Source: Flectobacillus roseus (GTDB lineage: Bacteria; Bacteroidota; Bacteroidia; Cytophagales; Spirosomataceae). From it: a stretch of DNA of 10,907 nucleotides. The notes under the pieces are model-generated. The model was not told where the DNA came from. It worked only from the letters and a program-made list of their open reading frames with translations, and did no database searches. Below, one piece after another: positions 6,683 to 10,907 of this stretch. The translations under genes were made by a program, and so were the position numbers. Within the stretch, counting starts at the first letter, position 1. Each line of letters opens with the position of its first letter. The stretch lies in the NCBI RefSeq assembly GCF_030056665.1, contig NZ_JASHIG010000074.1, one strand, 5' to 3'.

Positions 6683-6710
6683 AAAGCGGACTCTCCAGTC
6701 CGCTTTTATT
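6683..6710 (+). terminator. Terminator-shaped hairpin in the 5' leader of the MFS gene
   Basis: AAAGCGGACT (6683-6692) and AGTCCGCTTT (6697-6706) form a perfect 10-bp stem with a CTCC loop, followed by TATT. It ends 23 bases before the ATG at 6730. No + strand gene lies between 6430 and here, so it does not end an obvious transcript. It may be an attenuator, the end of a very short RNA, or an mRNA-protecting 5' hairpin. Confidence 0.65.
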
Positions 6711-6729
6711 TCTCAATCAAATAACACCG

Positions 6730-7992
6730 ATGGCTCACTGGCGACTCAAACTCTCCCTTTTTATTAACTACTTCTTATTTGCCATGCTACTCAACAGTGT
6801 GGGTACGGTTATTTTGCAGGTACAATCTACCTACCATATTTCCGAATCTTCTGCTGGTATTTTAGAAGCTTTCAAGGATTTGAGTATCGCTATTATGTCG
6901 TTTGTTATGGCGTCATTTATTGGTCGATTGGGTTATAAAAAAGCCATGTTATTGGCTTTGGCATTAGTAGCAGGAGCAAGCATTGCTATGCCTTTGATGA
7001 ATACCTTTTGGATGACCAAGTTACTATTTGCCACTGTTGGTATTTCATTCGCTCTAATAAAGGTTTCCGTGTATGCCACTATTGGTTTGGTCACCAAAGA
7101 CGAAGGAGAGCACATTAGTTTTATGAACTTTATCGAATCATTCTTTATGATTGGTATCTTGCTAGGCAACTTCATCTTTAGTCTTTTTATCGATGACACT
7201 AATCCTAGTTCAAGTTCGTGGACACAAGTATATTATTGGTTGGCAGGCTTAGCCATTATTGCTTTTTTGTTATTATACACTACTCCTGTTTCCGAAACCA
7301 ACAGCAACGATTCTCAAAGCAAAAGCAGTTCTTTTGGCGAAATGTTTCGTTTGGCAATTGTGCCAGTGGTGCTAGTATTCGTGGCAAGTGCATTTATCTA
7401 TGTACTTATCGAGCAAAGTATTATGAGTTGGTTGCCGACTTTCAACAATAAAGTACTTCATTTACCTGCAACACTGAGTGTACAAATGGCAAGTATTCTC
7501 ACTGCTTCAGCAGCCTTAGGTCGCTTTTTTGCAGGAATTTTATTACGAAAATTCCCTTGGTTATTCGTCTTAACTATATGTATAATCGCAGCTGGTAGTC
7601 TTGTTATTTTAGCATTACCTCTTGCACAAAATTTAGGAAATGAAGCCATTACCGGCTGGGGAAATGCTCCGTTAGTAGCATTTGTCTTTCCTCTCATTGG
7701 ATTTTTAATCGCGCCTATCTATCCCGCAATCAATTCTATTATTCTAAGTACCTTACCACAAAAACAACACGGGCTTATGTCTGGCCTTATCGTTATTTTC
7801 TCAGCGCTAGGCGGTACAACTGGTTCATTTATAACTGGTTATATCTTTGAGGCCTTTGGAGGTCAGACAGCCTTTTATTTCTCATTGATTCCAATGGGGA
7901 TTCTCATAACGCTTTTGTTTTTTTTCAAAAGAATACAATCTCGCTACCAAAGCAATCCCATTGACTTTGGCAAAGGTGGCGGTAGCCATTAA
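6730..7992 (+). CDS. MFS sugar transporter, probably for trehalose
   Basis: This encodes 420 residues with about twelve hydrophobic segments in two halves, split by a polar Ser-rich loop at about 186-204. The MFS motif A between helices 2 and 3 is present as GRLGYKK (65-71). Segments such as ESFFMIGILLG (136-146) and the proline pair region PIYPAINS (329-336) recall the FHS group (fucose/glucose-type proton symporters), but the subfamily is not certain. The protein lies in the inner membrane. The trehalase gene starts 28 bases after its stop, so trehalose or a related disaccharide is the likely cargo; this rests on context. It is divergent from the AraC regulator and preceded by the leader hairpin. 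Confidence 0.8.
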   Translation: MAHWRLKLSLFINYFLFAMLLNSVGTVILQVQSTYHISESSAGILEAFKDLSIAIMSFVMASFIGRLGYKKAMLLALALVAGASIAMPLMNTFWMTKLLFATVGISFALIKVSVYATIGLVTKDEGEHISFMNFIESFFMIGILLGNFIFSLFIDDTNPSSSSWTQVYYWLAGLAIIAFLLLYTTPVSETNSNDSQSKSSSFGEMFRLAIVPVVLVFVASAFIYVLIEQSIMSWLPTFNNKVLHLPATLSVQMASILTASAALGRFFAGILLRKFPWLFVLTICIIAAGSLVILALPLAQNLGNEAITGWGNAPLVAFVFPLIGFLIAPIYPAINSIILSTLPQKQHGLMSGLIVIFSALGGTTGSFITGYIFEAFGGQTAFYFSLIPMGILITLLFFFKRIQSRYQSNPIDFGKGGGSH

Positions 7993-8020
7993 CCATTTTT
8001 TATAAACAATACCTTTAAAA

Positions 8021-9523
8021 ATGAATACGCACGCTGAGTATCTGGAGTTAAGTGCGTTCGAAGAGCTATTCGAAGACGTACAACTGAGTGGGATTTTTCC
8101 CGATTCCAAAACATTTAACGATTGTGTACCTCGGTTTGAAAAAGACCAAATTCTCAATACTTATCGAGACCAAAAACAATTACTACAATTTGATTTAAAA
8201 GAATTTATCAAGTCCAACTTTATACTAACCACTCATCAATCTACTGAGTACACAAGTGATTCCGCAAAGCCTATCGAGCAACATGTAGATGGGCTTTGGA
8301 CGGTTCTTACACGACAACCCGACCAAGTGGGCGGTTCTTTAATTCCTTTGCCTTATCCTTACATAGTTCCTGGAGGACGTTTTCAAGAAATTTATTACTG
8401 GGATTCATACTTTACTATGCTAGGGCTTTCAGTAAGTGGACGCTTCGATTTGATTGAGAATATGGTTGATAATTTTTCTTTTCTCATCAAAACCTTAGGG
8501 CATATCCCAAACGGTAACCGTTCTTATTATATCAGCCGTTCGCAACCACCTTTTTTCACCTTAATGGTAGCTTTGCTACAAGAAGATTCGAGTGATGATT
8601 TATATCTAAAATATCTGTCTGCTATCGAAAAGGAATATAATTTCTGGATGAGTGGATTTGATTCCTTATCAAATGAATGGCAAGCACATCGACGCGTTGT
8701 CAAAGGTACTAAGGGTGCACTATTAAATCGCTATTATGATGACATGGATACGCCTAGACCTGAAGCTTACAAAGAAGATATCGAAATAGCCCACTTATCT
8801 CTCCGAAAATCTTCAGAAGTATTTAGAGACCTTAGAGCCGCTGCCGAATCAGGTTGGGATTTTAGTAGTAGATGGCTAGCAGATGGTAAGCATTTAGAAC
8901 AAATCGTTACCACGCAAATTATTCCTATTGACTTAAATTGTTTGCTTTATCATATCGAAACAGTTTTGGAACAATCTTATCTAAAACTAGGAGATAAAGA
9001 GCAACAGGAAAAATATGCAACTCGAGCAGAAAAACGAAAAAATGCTATTTTGGAACTATGCTGGAACCCTCAAAAACAACTCTTTTTTGATTACAATTTC
9101 ATTCAACAGACACAAACACAGGTAGAATCATTGGCGAGTACTTTTCCTCTTTTCTTTGAAATTGCTACCCAAGAACAAGCTAACTCGGTGGCTATGAGTT
9201 TAGAGACTAAATTTTTGAAAGATGGAGGACTCCTAACTACCACACTTAAGACTGGACAGCAATGGGATTCGCCTAACGGCTGGGCACCACTTCATTGGAT
9301 AGCTTATAAAGGACTTCGTTTGTACAATAATGATGTTTTGGCTACCAAAGTTAAAGAGGCATGGCTTCTGACCAACAAGAAGGTCTACACCCAAACTGGC
9401 AAAATGACAGAAAAGTACAATGTTGTAGACACTACCCTACTAGGTGGAGGCGGCGAATATCCCAATCAAGATGGTTTTGGCTGGACCAATGGAGTATTCT
9501 TAAAACTTTTTAGTGACCTATAA
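8021..9523 (+). CDS. treF: Cytoplasmic alpha,alpha-trehalase, GH37
   Basis: This encodes 500 residues. The enzyme hydrolyses trehalose to two glucose molecules with inversion. Both family signatures are intact: PGGRFQEIYYWDSY (117-130) and QWDSPNGWAP (414-423). The catalytic acid is expected at D280 in SGWDFSSRW, and the catalytic base at E464 in EKYNV, by comparison with D312 and E496 of E. coli TreA. The glycine-rich lid GGGGEYPNQDGFGWTNG (475-491) is also present. There is no signal peptide, so it is cytoplasmic like E. coli TreF rather than periplasmic like TreA; the symbol is given on that basis. It lies 28 bases behind the MFS gene and is probably cotranscribed. The long hairpin at 9557-9618 follows. 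Confidence 0.93.
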   Translation: MNTHAEYLELSAFEELFEDVQLSGIFPDSKTFNDCVPRFEKDQILNTYRDQKQLLQFDLKEFIKSNFILTTHQSTEYTSDSAKPIEQHVDGLWTVLTRQPDQVGGSLIPLPYPYIVPGGRFQEIYYWDSYFTMLGLSVSGRFDLIENMVDNFSFLIKTLGHIPNGNRSYYISRSQPPFFTLMVALLQEDSSDDLYLKYLSAIEKEYNFWMSGFDSLSNEWQAHRRVVKGTKGALLNRYYDDMDTPRPEAYKEDIEIAHLSLRKSSEVFRDLRAAAESGWDFSSRWLADGKHLEQIVTTQIIPIDLNCLLYHIETVLEQSYLKLGDKEQQEKYATRAEKRKNAILELCWNPQKQLFFDYNFIQQTQTQVESLASTFPLFFEIATQEQANSVAMSLETKFLKDGGLLTTTLKTGQQWDSPNGWAPLHWIAYKGLRLYNNDVLATKVKEAWLLTNKKVYTQTGKMTEKYNVVDTTLLGGGGEYPNQDGFGWTNGVFLKLFSDL

Positions 9524-9556
9524 ACGCGAGTAATTACTTTTAGATACATTTTGGTC

Positions 9557-9618
9557 TGTATGCTTTTTGTCAAATAGGGTGCGATTTAAGTCGTACCCTG
9601 TTTGATAAAAAGCATACA
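9557..9618 (+). terminator. 28-bp hairpin after the trehalase gene
   Basis: Left arm 9557-9584 and right arm 9591-9618 pair at all 28 positions with three G-U wobbles and a six-base TTTAAG loop. The inner part (GGGTGCGA against TCGTACCC, then TGTTTG) resembles a compact terminator embedded in a longer stem. No T-run follows the whole structure. All three wobbles are pairable only in + strand RNA, fitting the trehalase transcript. Confidence 0.75.
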
Positions 9619-9705
9619 AGTTTAATTTACAAACCTAAAGAGATACCACATACACAATTGTTTATAATAGACTTTTTGCTATTCCGTTTTGCTAGTAAAT
9701 TATCG

Positions 9706-9724
9706 ATCGAATTTGTAATTCGAT
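9706..9724. promoter_or_regulatory. Perfect 8-bp inverted repeat upstream of the last gene
   Basis: ATCGAATT-TGT-AATTCGAT lies about 90 bases before the ATG at 9812. It could be an operator for a dimeric regulator or a leader hairpin. No exact TAnnTTTG motif is seen in the gap, so its place relative to the promoter is unknown. Confidence 0.35.
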
Positions 9725-9811
9725 TATCATGACTAAATCAGCGACTTTTTGCTTGTTTCTTTGTCCAGAAAGTCACTATTTGCAAATTGGAAAAACTTTA
9801 AAACTTTAAGA

Positions 9812-10765
9812 ATGAAAAAAGTACTCTTTATTAGTAGTCTTTTGCTACTATCTGTAACCACATTTGCCCAGAAAAAGAAAACTCCTAAAAAAGGTAATTC
9901 CAAAGCCACTGTTGCTGTTGACTCTACCAATTTGTTAAACTTAAATCCTTTGAAGCCTAACCAAACTCAAGCCGAGGATTATATAGTGGCAAGTTTATTA
10001 CCTAAAGACTTATCCTCAAATAAAAATGGTCAAAAGCAGTATTACGACTCCTATAAAATCTCATTAAAAGCTGGCGAAGAAATGATTCTAGAACACCAGT
10101 CAAGTGATTTTAGAGTAATGCTAGGTTTAAAGAGCCCAAATAAAAGCGTAAATACTGAGTTTAGTTACGATGCTAACCCATTTGGAGGCAATAGCTTTAA
10201 CAAATTTCACTTCACGGCTCCAAGTACCGGAGTCTATACACTCTTGGCAACCTCAATGGATGCTGGTCAGACAGGAAAATATTCTATTCGGAAGACGATT
10301 TACGCCCCAAATGCACTAGAATCGAAAGTAGATGCCTCCTTGTCTAAGAATTTTAAAGCCTTGCTAAATGCTAAGAAAAATAAGTTTAAAGATATTCTTG
10401 GAGAAAAAATTAAGGTAGCCCGTAAGGAGAAAGCAATGGAAAAAGCGACTGGTCAAGATAAATATAACGCCAAAGCAGAATTAATATCAGGAAAGGCTGG
10501 GATTATCGTATTAGAAAATGAAGGACAATCTGCAAGCTACAAATCTGTATTAATTGAGTCTGAAAGCGAGGAAGAAGTCAAAACTCAGTTTCAACAATTG
10601 GTCAAGCAATTTCAAATTTTAACAAGAAGTTGGCTTGAACAACCATCCACTGACCTTAGCTACAGCACCTCGACAGATCAAGATATGGTTTCTTTAATCA
10701 TTAGCTCCACAGAGGATAAAAAGAAAAAGAAGAAACTGTACCAGCTAAATTTCAGCTTAAACTAG
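9812..10765 (+). CDS. Exported protein of unknown function with a PPC-like beta-sandwich
   Basis: This encodes 317 residues from the ATG at 9812. The frame stays open back to a TTG at 9749, but only the ATG puts a standard signal peptide (MKKVLFISSLLLLSVTTFAQ, cut before Q20) at the N-terminus. A lysine-rich linker (21-30) follows. Residues about 78-163 resemble the pre-peptidase C-terminal (PPC) domain: YDSYKISLKAGEEMILEHQS, then DFRVMLGLKSPN, then an APSTGVYTLLATS strand pair and GKYSIRK. Residues about 180-270 form a second region (FKDILGEKIK through a helical segment ending near QFQ) that I cannot assign. The tail holds a run of six lysines (303-308). No protease or other catalytic motif is visible. 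The protein probably works in the periplasm or at the surface. The gene stands alone. Confidence 0.75.
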   Translation: MKKVLFISSLLLLSVTTFAQKKKTPKKGNSKATVAVDSTNLLNLNPLKPNQTQAEDYIVASLLPKDLSSNKNGQKQYYDSYKISLKAGEEMILEHQSSDFRVMLGLKSPNKSVNTEFSYDANPFGGNSFNKFHFTAPSTGVYTLLATSMDAGQTGKYSIRKTIYAPNALESKVDASLSKNFKALLNAKKNKFKDILGEKIKVARKEKAMEKATGQDKYNAKAELISGKAGIIVLENEGQSASYKSVLIESESEEEVKTQFQQLVKQFQILTRSWLEQPSTDLSYSTSTDQDMVSLIISSTEDKKKKKKLYQLNFSLN

Positions 10766-10789
10766 TCTGTTTCGTACCCAAAATGAGAT

Positions 10790-10812
10790 AAACATGAGTC
10801 ATCCCGAATTTT
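10790..10812 (-). repeat. Repeat unit, right copy (inverted)
   Basis: These 23 bases are the exact reverse complement of 95-117; allowing one mismatch extends the match to 27. The copy lies 25 bases after the stop codon of the last gene. It lacks the CCCGAA arm that makes a hairpin in the left copy. Confidence 0.6.
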
Positions 10813-10863
10813 GTTGTGCGAAGTAGCACCATAGCATGTTTTGGATGGCCGTTCTCAATCGAT

Positions 10864-10895
10864 AAATCGGTGTCAAAGCATTTTGGCACCGATTT
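10864..10895 (+). terminator. 14-bp hairpin at the right edge
   Basis: AAATCGGTGTCAAA (10864-10877) pairs with TTTGGCACCGATTT (10882-10895) with one T-G wobble and a GCAT loop. No T-run follows. It lies about 100 bases after the last stop codon and could end that transcript or one entering from beyond the window; the wobble fits + strand RNA. Between the stop codon and this hairpin I see only the repeat unit. Confidence 0.6.
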
Positions 10896-10907
10896 CCTGT
10901 TCTATGA

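Noticed and set aside
7882..8157. Antisense frame across the MFS/trehalase junction
   Set aside because: It overlaps two well-supported genes and has no protein-like features or promoter motif of its own.
9793..9808. Tandem AAACTTTA duplication before the last ATG
   Set aside because: It is a two-copy 8-base repeat in AT-rich sequence, which is easily explained by chance or slippage.
9749..9811. TTG start giving a 21-residue extension of the last protein
   Set aside because: It would bury a standard signal peptide that begins at the ATG at 9812.
95..10812. Composite transposon bounded by the 23-base inverted repeats
   Set aside because: No transposase or integrase gene lies between them, the genes inside look like ordinary chromosomal genes, and no flanking target duplication is visible.

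Overview
The window looks like chromosomal DNA from an AT-rich member of the Bacteroidota, probably a Cytophagales-type environmental bacterium (genus not resolvable from sequence alone). The clues are two TAAATTTG motifs that fit the Bacteroidota -7 promoter consensus TAnnTTTG, almost no Shine-Dalgarno sequences before the starts, signal peptides ending in A-Q or G-Q, a DUF6515-type secreted protein, and short heptamer repeat arrays between genes. No mobile element, CRISPR array, tRNA or rRNA is visible.

Layout, left to right. Positions 1-324 hold the hairpin terminator of an upstream gene, a 23-base repeat unit and the leader of the first gene. A secreted DUF6515-like protein (325-1077, +) is followed by a gap with two heptamer arrays and a terminator. 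Next is a histidine-box membrane hydroxylase of the sterol desaturase/alkylglycerol monooxygenase type (1403-2674, +). It converges on a class I CoA-transferase/acetyl-CoA hydrolase (2743-4041, -) across a 21-bp hairpin. A divergent gap leads to a two-gene unit on the + strand: a 74-residue basic, HTH-like small protein and an exported serine hydrolase of the class C beta-lactamase fold (4255-5580). This unit ends four bases from the end of a convergent AraC-type regulator gene (5585-6430, -). The regulator is divergent from an MFS transporter plus cytoplasmic trehalase pair (6730-9523, +). The last gene encodes an exported protein with a PPC-like beta-sandwich (9812-10765, +), followed by an inverted copy of the 23-base repeat and another hairpin.

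The clearest functional unit is regulator / transporter / trehalase: the MFS protein probably imports trehalose or a related sugar, the GH37 enzyme splits trehalose to glucose inside the cell, and the AraC protein with its cupin sensor probably controls the pair. The shared gap contains an AATACnGnG direct repeat, a promoter-like motif and a terminator-shaped hairpin in the expected 5' leader of the transporter, which together suggest more than one layer of control. The remaining genes are single units with no obvious shared pathway. I see no strong candidate for an entirely new multi-gene system. The points most worth following are the leader hairpin, the repeat families, the strand polarity of the long hairpins and the two poorly characterised proteins (74 and 317 residues).
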